DNA of 6,888 nt from Candidatus Nanopelagicaceae bacterium (GTDB lineage: Bacteria; Actinomycetota; Actinomycetes; Nanopelagicales; Nanopelagicaceae), in the NCBI GenBank assembly GCA_023262125.1, contig JALRDT010000138.1, positions 1 through 6,888 on the forward strand. Reading direction: 5' to 3'. The notes under the pieces were generated by a model. It made no database searches. It was given only the letters and a program-made list of their open reading frames with translations, and had not been told where the DNA came from. Made by a program: the position numbers and the translations under genes. Of the stretch, positions 1-6,888 are shown one piece after another (within the stretch, counting starts at the first letter, position 1; every line of letters starts with the position of its first letter).

Positions 1-339
1 TGGGCTACCAAAGTTTCCGTTTCCATCTACCAACGGATAACGAAGTGACCATGGCTGCGCTAAACGAACAACAGTGTCATAAATAGCAGTATCGCCATGT
101 GGGTGGTAATTACCCATGACATCACCGACGATGCGTGATGATTTGTAATAACCCTTATCTGGGCGATAACCAGCGTCATACATTGCGTACAGAACGCGGC
201 GATGAACTGGTTTTAGGCCATCACGAACATCAGGAAGTGCGCGGCCGACAATAACTGACATCGCATAATCAAGATAGCTGCGCGCCATCTCAACTTGTAG
301 ATCGACAGTTTCAATTTTGTCGAATTGTTTCTCTTCCAT
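1..339 (-). CDS. gyrA: DNA gyrase subunit A, N-terminal part, truncated by window edge
   Basis: GyrA is the DNA cleavage and rejoining subunit of the A2B2 gyrase that introduces negative supercoils. The frame is open from the start codon to base 1, giving 113 codons that begin [15 protein letters not shown]. Family motifs seen are the block [21 protein letters not shown] (residues about 21-41), [11 protein letters not shown], and the quinolone-resistance region with [10 protein letters not shown] (79-88) and GNGNFGS (106-112). The catalytic tyrosine should lie just beyond the edge, so it is not seen. Thr84 occupies the position of E. coli Ser83, and the acidic Asp88 is kept. Two in-frame ATGs are possible. 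The one at 339 has GGAG only 3 nt upstream. The one at 348 adds MEN, lies 7 nt after the gyrB stop and has no Shine-Dalgarno sequence. I prefer 339 with moderate certainty. The close spacing implies co-transcription with gyrB. Identity is very secure. Confidence 0.97.
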   Translation of the reverse strand, partial: MEEKQFDKIETVDLQVEMARSYLDYAMSVIVGRALPDVRDGLKPVHRRVLYAMYDAGYRPDKGYYKSSRIVGDVMGNYHPHGDTAIYDTVVRLAQPWSLRYPLVDGNGNFGSP

Positions 340-355
340 GTTCTCCATAATTTAA

Positions 356-2338
<1,983 letters not shown>

Positions 2339-2364
2339 TTAAAGCGCTTAAATCGCCAGCCAGG

Positions 2365-2380
2365 CCCCAAAACCGTGGGG
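2365..2380. repeat. inverted repeat CCCCA-6-TGGGG in the gyrB leader
   Basis: A perfect 5-bp stem, mostly G:C, with a 6-nt loop. It lies 54 nt upstream of the gyrB start codon, inside the putative leader transcript. The stem is short but could be stable in RNA. There is no adjacent U-tract, so it does not look like an intrinsic terminator. Chance occurrence is possible in a GC-rich patch. Confidence 0.4.
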
Positions 2381-2419
2381 ACATCCTCAAATCCTAGTGG
2401 TAAATCGCGACACGGAATA

Positions 2420-2432
2420 CCCTTAAAAAGGG
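2420..2432. repeat. inverted repeat CCCTT-3-AAGGG downstream of dciA
   Basis: A 5-bp stem with a 3-nt loop about 50 nt after the dciA stop codon. Read on the minus strand, the sequence after the stem is TATTCCG rather than a run of T. It is therefore at best a weak pause or attenuator structure and not a clear terminator. Confidence 0.35.
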
Positions 2433-2480
2433 CTAGAGCGTGGAAATTAGGGGTTTATAGCGCAGCTTTGTGGGTGGGTT

Positions 2481-2930
2481 TTAGCCGTAGGTATCTCTGG
2501 GGCCTTGAAAGCCTTGGACTGTGCGCAGCCCTTTTCTCCAACTTGGGGCGTTGGGGCCGAAGATCTCTAGCTCTTTAATTCCAGGCGCAACGCTTTGAAT
2601 CGATTCAAGAAGTTGGTTTTTAATTAAATTTAATTGGGTTGCCCAAGCTGTTGAAGTGCATTGTATTAATAATTTCTCGTTTTTAATTTCGATTGGTTCG
2701 CACTTTGTGGCAATTTCTTCACCCACAACTTCTCGCCAACGGACAAATATTTCACCTTCGGATAAACCGTCTTTCCAATCACGTTGCGAGACCAATTGAT
2801 CTATTAATTCACCAATTGGTTTTGGTTCTCCTGCATCGCGGTCGCTCTCTGGTTTATTTTTTGGAGTAAATGTTTTACGTCCATTTTTAAATGTATTGTA
2901 AAGATCTAAAGCAATATCTCGGCCACTCAT
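2481..2930 (-). CDS. dciA: DciA-type DUF721 protein, replicative helicase loader/operator
   Basis: DciA is the ancestral bacterial factor that assists loading of the DnaB helicase in bacteria lacking DnaC or DnaI. The actinobacterial homologue sits between recF and gyrB, as here. The protein is 149 aa. It has a polar, Lys-rich N-terminal stretch (residues 10-36), then PIGELIDQLVSQRDW (38-52), which corresponds to the conserved actinobacterial segment ending in GW. The KH-like DUF721 core contains VRWREVVGEEIA (63-74) and STAWATQL (93-100). The C-terminus has GPNAPSWRKG (125-134) and GPRDTYG (143-149), a highly characteristic actinobacterial ending. Its ATG overlaps the recF stop as ATGA (2927-2930), indicating translational coupling. 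Only a weak purine-rich GGAAAGG precedes it. The last third of the gene is distinctly GC-richer than the rest. The helicase-loading role is family knowledge. There is no signal peptide or membrane segment, so it should be cytoplasmic. Confidence 0.92.
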   Translation of the reverse strand: MSGRDIALDLYNTFKNGRKTFTPKNKPESDRDAGEPKPIGELIDQLVSQRDWKDGLSEGEIFVRWREVVGEEIATKCEPIEIKNEKLLIQCTSTAWATQLNLIKNQLLESIQSVAPGIKELEIFGPNAPSWRKGLRTVQGFQGPRDTYG

Positions 2931-4012
2931 TTGCTTACCTTTCCATTTAATACATGGAAGCGTTCATCGTTAAGTTCGACAGGTAGGTCGCCTTCAACTG
3001 CTGCTGTGACGATTGTTTGTTCGGCTAATTTTGTTGCTTGAACCAACCTTGCCCTTCGATTGGTATCTAACTCTGCAAAAACATCATCAAGAATTAAAAT
3101 TGGGTCTAAACCTTGTGATTTTAATAGTTCTAGAGCGCCAACTTTTAAAGAGATTGCAAAAGACCAAGACTCCCCGTGGCTTGCATAACCTTTGGCTGGA
3201 AAATCTCCTAGTTGTAAAATTAAATCGTCGCGGTGTGGTCCAACTAAAGTTACTCCTCTTTCAATTTCTTGATATTGAAGTTCTTGTAGTTTCTCCTCAA
3301 TTAGTTTCTTATTGGTTTCTTGGTCTGTTGATAAACCCTCGACATTTGATTTGTAGGTTATTGAAGCTATTTTTACTTCATTTAATTCTTTATAGTTTGC
3401 AGAAACTAAAGGGTTTAATTGTTCAACTAAAGAGATTCTTTCGGCCGTTGTCGCAGAGGCAAAAGTTATTAATTGCTCAGTCCAAGGTGAAATTGCTGAT
3501 TGTGGCGCTCGGCTTCTAAGTAGCGTGTTTCTTTGTTTTAAAACTCGGTCGTAATCACTTAGAACCCCTGCTAAACGTGGGGTTTTGGTAATTAACAATT
3601 TATCTAAGAAGTCCCTGCGGTTAGTTGGTTCACCGCGAACCAGATCTAAATCTTCAGGAGAGAAGTAAATAACTTGGCAGGCGCCTAAAATTTCGCGTTG
3701 AGATTTAGTTGGGTTTTGATTTATTTTTGCTCGGTTTGCTTTGTTGGCGTTAATCTCTAGATCTATTTGTAAGTTTCGATCACCGCGCACTATTTCAGCT
3801 CTTACCACTGCTTGATCTGCCCCTAGCAATATAAGAGGTTGATTGGTTGGTGTGCGGTGCGAAGATAAAAACGCCAGGAAAATTAAACTCTCAACGATAT
3901 TTGTTTTACCCGCTCCATTATTACCGACAAATGTTGTTACACCCGAGTTTAAGTTTAAATCTAGTTGGGGGTAAGAGCGAAAATTGGTTAGCGAGAGCTT
4001 GCTGACATACAT
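2927..4012 (-). CDS. recF: RecF, SMC-like ATPase for recombinational repair of gaps
   Basis: RecF is an ABC/SMC-family ATPase that binds gapped DNA with RecR and promotes RecA loading at stalled forks. The length is 361 aa, normal for the family. Motifs in order are N-terminal LSLTNFRSY (6-14), Walker A GNNGAGKTN (30-38), the RecF-specific SPEDLDLVRGEPTNRRDFLD (118-137), GPHRDDL (258-264), ABC signature SHGESWS (278-284) and Walker B/D-loop PILILDDVFAELD (304-316). The middle arm (residues about 195-250) is charged and encoded by very AT-rich DNA, for example 14 GC in 60 bases at 3361-3420. The start ATG lies 8 nt after the dnaN stop. No Shine-Dalgarno is visible because the gap is all A/T plus one C, so translation probably depends on ribosomes finishing dnaN. 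The stop codon overlaps the dciA start. All ATPase motifs are intact. Confidence 0.97.
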   Translation of the reverse strand: MYVSKLSLTNFRSYPQLDLNLNSGVTTFVGNNGAGKTNIVESLIFLAFLSSHRTPTNQPLILLGADQAVVRAEIVRGDRNLQIDLEINANKANRAKINQNPTKSQREILGACQVIYFSPEDLDLVRGEPTNRRDFLDKLLITKTPRLAGVLSDYDRVLKQRNTLLRSRAPQSAISPWTEQLITFASATTAERISLVEQLNPLVSANYKELNEVKIASITYKSNVEGLSTDQETNKKLIEEKLQELQYQEIERGVTLVGPHRDDLILQLGDFPAKGYASHGESWSFAISLKVGALELLKSQGLDPILILDDVFAELDTNRRARLVQATKLAEQTIVTAAVEGDLPVELNDERFHVLNGKVSK

Positions 4013-4020
4013 TTGTTTAT

Positions 4021-5151
4021 TTAATAAGCAAACTTTGTTGGCATAAGTAAGTATTTGAAATTATCAGTCGCCGGCGCATCTGCGTTTTTCTTTCCCATAA
4101 TTATTGCGGCTTTGCTTGCGGTATTAAAAGAAATCTGCGCAAAAGGTGCGTTAATCGCATGAAGGCCATCTAATAAATAGTTAGGGTTAAATGCGATTGA
4201 TAAGTCTTCGCCGGTTTTATTTATTTCAAAAACTTCATTGGCTTGGGCTTCATCTCCGCCACCTGCTTCTAAAGTTACTGAGTTGCCGGTAAAGGTTAAT
4301 TTAAGTGGGATGGTTTTATCGGTTACTAAAGCTACGCGGCGGACGGCATCTAAAAATGGGGCCACCTCAATAACTGTTGTGGTTAGTGATTCCTGTGGGA
4401 GTAAGTGGCGGTACGGTGGAAAAGTGCCATCTAATAAGCGAGTTGTGGTTGATTTGGTTTCGCTTTGGAATCCAGCTAGGCGATCATTAGATGCAGCTGG
4501 AGCTAACGCTATATTTACATTTTTAGTGGTTACTAAAGTTTTAGCTGCGTCGTGCAGGGTGCGCGCGCGAATTAAGGCAACCGCCTCTGTGTTTGGTCTT
4601 GCTGGGCTAAAAGTTAGTTCGCGAACCGCTAAGCGATAACGGTCTGTGGCAGCCATTGTGATGTTTTCACCATTAACTTCAACATGGACGCCGGTTAGTG
4701 ATGGAAGTGAATCATCTTTACCTGCTGCGGTTGCTACTTGCGCCACTGCTTCATTAAATAACTCGGCGTCGATAGCACCTAAAGCTTCTGGCATCTCAGG
4801 AAGGTTTGGGTATTCGTTGATTGGTAACACTGGAAGTGTGAATTTTGCGCTTCCTGCATTAACCAAAACTCTTGTTCCGTCTAATTGGATAGTTACCGGT
4901 TTATTTGGAAGTGATCTTGAAATATCCGCTAGTAACTTGCCCGGAACTAAAACTTTTCCTGGTGTTGCTATTTCAGCATCTGTTGTTGCGCGGCTAGCGG
5001 TCTCTAAATCAGATCCTGAAAGAGCCACTTTGCTACCTTCTGCATCAATCACAATTCCAAGTAAGGCAGTTTGAATCGGTCTTGTAGATAAACTGCGAGA
5101 AACCCAATTAACTACATCAACTAATTTGCTCTGTTCGATTGAAAATTTCAT
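4021..5151 (-). CDS. dnaN: DNA polymerase III beta subunit (sliding clamp)
   Basis: DnaN is the ring-shaped processivity clamp that tethers DNA polymerase III and recruits repair and maturation proteins through a hydrophobic pocket. The 376 aa product fits the family and should form three similar domains (roughly 1-122, 123-255 and 256-376). Recognisable segments are LPVLPINEYPNLPEMP (106-121), ATDRYRLA (168-175), FPPYRHLLP (244-252), FNPNYLLDGL (321-330) and the pocket-forming C-terminal YLLMPTKF (367-374), which corresponds to YVVMPMRL in E. coli. The start at 5151 is set by AAGGAG at 5159-5164, 7 nt upstream. The product begins MKFSIEQSKLVDVVNWVSR, a typical clamp N-terminus. It follows the oriC-like spacer and ends 8 nt before recF, so dnaN, recF and dciA probably share a transcript. 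Nothing in the protein looks unusual. Confidence 0.98.
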   Translation of the reverse strand: MKFSIEQSKLVDVVNWVSRSLSTRPIQTALLGIVIDAEGSKVALSGSDLETASRATTDAEIATPGKVLVPGKLLADISRSLPNKPVTIQLDGTRVLVNAGSAKFTLPVLPINEYPNLPEMPEALGAIDAELFNEAVAQVATAAGKDDSLPSLTGVHVEVNGENITMAATDRYRLAVRELTFSPARPNTEAVALIRARTLHDAAKTLVTTKNVNIALAPAASNDRLAGFQSETKSTTTRLLDGTFPPYRHLLPQESLTTTVIEVAPFLDAVRRVALVTDKTIPLKLTFTGNSVTLEAGGGDEAQANEVFEINKTGEDLSIAFNPNYLLDGLHAINAPFAQISFNTASKAAIIMGKKNADAPATDNFKYLLMPTKFAY

Positions 5152-5158
5152 TACACCG

Positions 5159-5164
5159 CTCCTT
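5159..5164 (-). promoter_or_regulatory. dnaN ribosome binding site AAGGAG
   Basis: AAGGAG on the minus strand, 7 nt before the dnaN ATG at 5151. It is the best-spaced Shine-Dalgarno sequence in the window and fixes the dnaN start. Confidence 0.85.
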
Positions 5165-5192
5165 GGAAACTCATTTGAGGTACTCTTGAGAG

Positions 5193-5224
5193 AAAAGTTT
5201 TATTTAAATAGTTAGTAGTAATAA
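5193..5224. other. candidate DNA unwinding element with DnaA-trio-like TAG/TAA repeats
   Basis: Only 4 of 32 bases are G/C, the lowest stretch in the spacer. On the plus strand 5213-5224 reads TAG TAG TAA TAA, with a further TAG at 5209-5211. Such 3'-(G/A)AT-5' trinucleotides are the DnaA-trio motif described in Bacillus subtilis, where DnaA assembles on single-stranded DNA during opening. A GC-rich hexamer CCGCTG (5225-5230) follows. Beyond it are degenerate box-like sequences sharing TGTG (5237-5247). This order resembles the described box, GC-rich and trio arrangement, but no good DnaA box lies directly beside the trios. The melting role is inference. The same bases also overlap a possible dnaN -10 element. 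Confidence 0.55.
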
Positions 5225-5246
5225 CCGCTGTTGATATGTGTGTTAA
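5218..5246 (-). promoter_or_regulatory. candidate dnaN promoter
   Basis: On the minus strand, TTAACA (5246-5241) is followed after 17 bp by TATTAC (5223-5218). These match the -35 consensus TTGACA at five of six positions and the -10 consensus TATAAT at four of six. Transcription would begin near 5211, giving a leader of about 60 nt before dnaN. The region is AT-rich, so matches by chance are easy. It is a proposal only. Confidence 0.35.
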
Positions 5247-5257
5247 CGAAATTACCT

Positions 5258-5273
5258 TTTTGTAATTACAAAA
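5258..5273. repeat. perfect 16-bp palindrome TTTTGTAATTACAAAA in oriC
   Basis: A complete inverted repeat with no mismatch and no spacer, centred between 5265 and 5266. It lies between the AT-rich unwinding candidate and the central DnaA box pair. Perfect dyads of this size commonly bind a dimeric protein. I cannot name the protein. It is not a DnaA box. AT-rich composition raises the chance of random occurrence. Confidence 0.7.
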
Positions 5274-5322
5274 CTCTTCCCACTTCGAAAGAGAATTTCC
5301 TTTTAAAACACCAAAAGGAGAT

Positions 5323-5343
5323 TGTGGAGAAAGTTGTGGGAAA
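5323..5343 (-). promoter_or_regulatory. opposed pair of DnaA boxes (central oriC)
   Basis: On the minus strand, TTCTCCACA (5331-5323) fits the relaxed DnaA-box pattern TTNTNCACA. TTTCCCACA (5343-5335) misses it at one position. Their starts are 12 bp apart, and both face opposite to the triple cluster at 5416-5445. A weaker GGTTTCACA (5363-5355) may extend the group. They probably act as secondary DnaA sites. Confidence 0.65.
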
Positions 5344-5382
5344 GTAGAGGTAAATGTGAAACCTTTAAGTAAAAGTTTAGAT

Positions 5383-5403
5383 ATCCCCAACTGGTAATCC
5401 CCA
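5383..5403 (+). repeat. direct repeat ATCCCCA x2, 14 bp apart
   Basis: ATCCCCA occurs at 5383-5389 and 5397-5403. The nine-base contexts ATATCCCCA and TAATCCCCA each differ from TTATCCACA at two positions. They could be low-affinity DnaA sites lying between the two recognisable box groups, or sites for another protein. The evidence is only the repetition and the location. Confidence 0.35.
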
Positions 5404-5415
5404 GAAATACGCTTG

Positions 5416-5445
5416 TTTTCCACAGTTATCCACATGTTCTCCACA
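5416..5445 (+). promoter_or_regulatory. three tandem DnaA boxes (strong oriC cluster)
   Basis: TTTTCCACA (5416-5424), TTATCCACA (5426-5434) and TTCTCCACA (5437-5445) all fit TTNTNCACA. The middle one is the perfect consensus. They share one orientation with starts 10 and 11 bp apart, about one helical turn, so bound DnaA molecules would stack on the same DNA face. The last box ends 2 nt before the dnaA stop codon (5448-5450). This is the strongest origin signal in the window. Confidence 0.93.
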
Positions 5446-5447
5446 AG

Positions 5448-6857
5448 CTACTTCCCTTGCTGCTTAATACGGCTGGTGAGCTCGTTTACCTGGTTATAGA
5501 TAGAGCGGCGCTCTGCCATAAGTTCGCGGATCTTTCGATCTGCATGCATAACTGTGGTGTGGTCGCGTCCACCAAACTGTTGACCGATTTTCGGCAGTGA
5601 TAGTTCGGTCAGTTCGCGGCATAAATACATCGCAATCTGGCGCGCATTTACCAAAACTCGAGATCTGGAAGTGCCGCACAAATCATCAACACTCAAAGAG
5701 AAATAAGCCGCAGTTTGAGCCATGATGGTTGCGGCATTAATTGAAGATGAGGCATCACTAGGAATTAAATCTTTTAAAACAATTTCTGCAAGCGCCATAT
5801 CAACTGGTTGGCGATTTAAAGATGCAAAAGCAGTAACACGAATCAACGCACCTTCAAGTTCGCGAATATTTGTAAATATTTTTGAAGCGATATATTCCAA
5901 AACATCATCTGGTGCATTTAAACGTTCTTGCGCTGCTTTCTTTCGCAGAATTGCAATACGTGTTTCAAGTTCTGGTGGTTGAATATCTGTAATTAAACCC
6001 CACTCGAAACGAGAACGTAAACGATCTTCCAAAGTTGTCAATTGTTTTGGTGGGCGATCACTAGAAATCACAATTTGTTTATTGGCGTTATATAAAGTGT
6101 TAAATGTATGGAAGAACTCTTCTTGAGTGCGTTCTTTGTTCTCTAAAAATTGAATATCATCAACCAACAAAATATCTAAATCGCGATAACGTTTTTGAAA
6201 ACTATTTGATTTATCATCACGAATCGAATTAATAAAATCATTTGTAAATTCTTCAGAAGACACATATCTAACGCGCACATTTGGATATAACTCCTTGGCA
6301 TATGCGCCAATCGCATGTAAAAGGTGGGTTTTTCCAAGGCCAGATTCACCGTAAATAAATAACGGGTTGTAAGCCTTTGCAGGAGCTTCTGAAACTGCCA
6401 GTGCCGCCGCATGCGCAAAACGGTTGGATGCACCAATTACAAATGTTTCGAAGATGTAGCGAGGGTTTAGCGCATCAGAGCCGACCGGCTTTTGAACTTC
6501 CTCGCGACGGATTACAGCTTCTCCACCATCAGTATTTTGATTATTTACTTGATCATGTATTGGTTCTGGAGCATCTGGCAGTTCCAAGCTTTCATCAACG
6601 GTAACCGCAAAATTAATTTTCTCATTTAAGGTTGCCGCCAAACTTTCAGTGATTGCGTTACGTAAACGCACATCGATAATGTCTTTAACAAAAGCATTTG
6701 GGGTAGCGATAATTAAATTTGGAGCGCCGGTTCCTTTTAATAAACCAAGCGGTTTTGCCAATTCGAGGACCGCTTTATTAGGACCATCGCCTGCCACCTG
6801 GCTGATAACCCGGCCCCAAAGAGCGGTTAGATCCTCTTGGACCTGCGTCTCTGACAT
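5448..6857 (-). CDS. dnaA: chromosomal replication initiator DnaA
   Basis: DnaA is the AAA+ initiator that binds DnaA boxes, oligomerises with ATP and melts oriC. The protein is 469 aa. Domain I (about 1-90) begins with [17 protein letters not shown] short, acidic and Asn-rich domain II covers about 91-128. The AAA+ core starts at [22 protein letters not shown] and holds Walker A GESGLGKT (170-177), Walker B LLVDDIQF (230-237) and the SRFEWGL box (282-288) with the likely arginine finger Arg283. Domain IV ends with the box-reading signature [11 protein letters not shown] (429-439). Most high-GC actinobacterial DnaA proteins are longer because of a larger domain II, so this one is compact. The start is fixed by AGGAGG (6862-6867), 4 nt upstream. 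Perfect DnaA boxes sit just after the gene and just before it, suggesting autoregulation. The promoter is probably beyond the right edge or only partly inside it. Confidence 0.99.
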   Translation of the reverse strand: MSETQVQEDLTALWGRVISQVAGDGPNKAVLELAKPLGLLKGTGAPNLIIATPNAFVKDIIDVRLRNAITESLAATLNEKINFAVTVDESLELPDAPEPIHDQVNNQNTDGGEAVIRREEVQKPVGSDALNPRYIFETFVIGASNRFAHAAALAVSEAPAKAYNPLFIYGESGLGKTHLLHAIGAYAKELYPNVRVRYVSSEEFTNDFINSIRDDKSNSFQKRYRDLDILLVDDIQFLENKERTQEEFFHTFNTLYNANKQIVISSDRPPKQLTTLEDRLRSRFEWGLITDIQPPELETRIAILRKKAAQERLNAPDDVLEYIASKIFTNIRELEGALIRVTAFASLNRQPVDMALAEIVLKDLIPSDASSSINAATIMAQTAAYFSLSVDDLCGTSRSRVLVNARQIAMYLCRELTELSLPKIGQQFGGRDHTTVMHADRKIRELMAERRSIYNQVNELTSRIKQQGK

Positions 6858-6861
6858 TGAG

Positions 6862-6867
6862 CCTCCT
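6862..6867 (-). promoter_or_regulatory. dnaA ribosome binding site AGGAGG
   Basis: A perfect AGGAGG on the minus strand with a 4-nt gap (CTCA) to the dnaA ATG. It sets the start codon. The same six bases and the same 4-nt spacing precede gyrB (2316-2321). Confidence 0.85.
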
Positions 6868-6875
6868 AAAAATGG

Positions 6876-6884
6876 TTATCCACA
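6876..6884 (+). promoter_or_regulatory. perfect DnaA box upstream of dnaA
   Basis: TTATCCACA on the plus strand, ending 5 nt from the right edge. Eighteen bases separate it from the dnaA start codon, so it lies in the leader or promoter-proximal region. By analogy with dnaA in many bacteria, DnaA bound here could repress its own expression. Further boxes may lie outside the window. Confidence 0.8.
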
Positions 6885-6888
6885 AAGT

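Larger units (their letters stand above)
5152..5447. other. oriC: probable chromosomal replication origin (oriC) in the dnaA-dnaN spacer
   Basis: The 296-nt gap between dnaA and dnaN is the usual location of oriC in Actinomycetota. It is AT-rich (80 GC of 240 at 5161-5400). It contains three tandem DnaA boxes at the dnaA end (5416-5445), an opposed box pair (5323-5343), a perfect palindrome (5258-5273) and a 32-nt stretch with only four G/C (5193-5224) next to dnaN. Strong boxes on one side and an easily melted region on the other match the expected layout of a bacterial origin. It is compact beside the roughly 500-900 bp origins of Streptomyces and mycobacteria, which fits a streamlined genome. 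The dnaN Shine-Dalgarno and probably its promoter also lie inside. Origin function is inferred from context and motifs. Confidence 0.9.

Noticed and set aside
2420..2432. Intrinsic terminator after dciA
   Set aside because: The stem is only 5 bp and no T-run follows on the minus strand, so transcription could continue into gyrB.
3013..3519. Plus-strand 168-codon frame opposite recF
   Set aside because: It is a Leu-rich shadow of recF codons with no domain, while the recF frame carries all the expected ATPase motifs.
4238..5074. Two plus-strand frames (4238-4639 and 4646-5074) opposite dnaN
   Set aside because: They are antisense shadows of a conserved clamp gene. Their Ser/Ala-rich composition mirrors dnaN codons and no start signal is seen.
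6176..6436. Alternative minus-strand frame inside dnaA, and smaller frames at 5494-5679 and 5722-5982
   Set aside because: All lie inside the AAA+ or domain IV coding region of an intact dnaA and have no independent support.

Overview
The window carries the replication-initiation locus of a bacterial chromosome. All genes lie on the minus strand, so the biological order runs from high to low coordinates: dnaA, oriC-like spacer, dnaN, recF, dciA (DUF721), gyrB, and the first third or less of a gyrA cut off at the left edge. Every gene is a recognisable core family with its key motifs intact. I see no mobile element, CRISPR array, RNA gene or defence cassette.

The organism is most likely a low-GC, streamlined member of the Actinomycetota. 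The order dnaA-dnaN-recF-DUF721-gyrB-gyrA is typical of that phylum. The DciA C-terminus (APSWRKG ... GPRDTYG) and the RecF signature SHGESWS also look actinobacterial. The base composition (about 33-42% GC in lines I counted), the tight spacing and the short DnaA (469 aa) fit freshwater acI/Nanopelagicales-type genomes better than Streptomyces or Mycobacterium. This placement is from memory of the families, not from a search.

Region by region: 1-339 is the gyrA 5' part, including the quinolone-resistance region but ending before the catalytic tyrosine. 356-2311 is gyrB. 2312-2480 is a leader with three inverted repeats, inside a GC-rich patch (about 52% over 2341-2580). 2481-2930 is dciA, which overlaps recF (2927-4012) by ATGA. 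4021-5151 is dnaN. 5152-5447 is the probable oriC, about 33% GC over 5161-5400. It holds three tandem DnaA boxes at the dnaA end, an opposed box pair in the middle, a perfect 16-bp palindrome, and a very AT-rich stretch with TAG/TAA trinucleotides at the dnaN end. 5448-6857 is dnaA, with a perfect DnaA box 18 nt upstream of its start codon.

The genes form one functional set. DnaA opens oriC, DciA helps load the replicative helicase, the DnaN clamp holds the polymerase, RecF acts at gapped or stalled forks, and gyrase removes positive supercoils. The coding content is ordinary. The parts worth a second look are the oriC architecture and the GC-rich gyrB leader.
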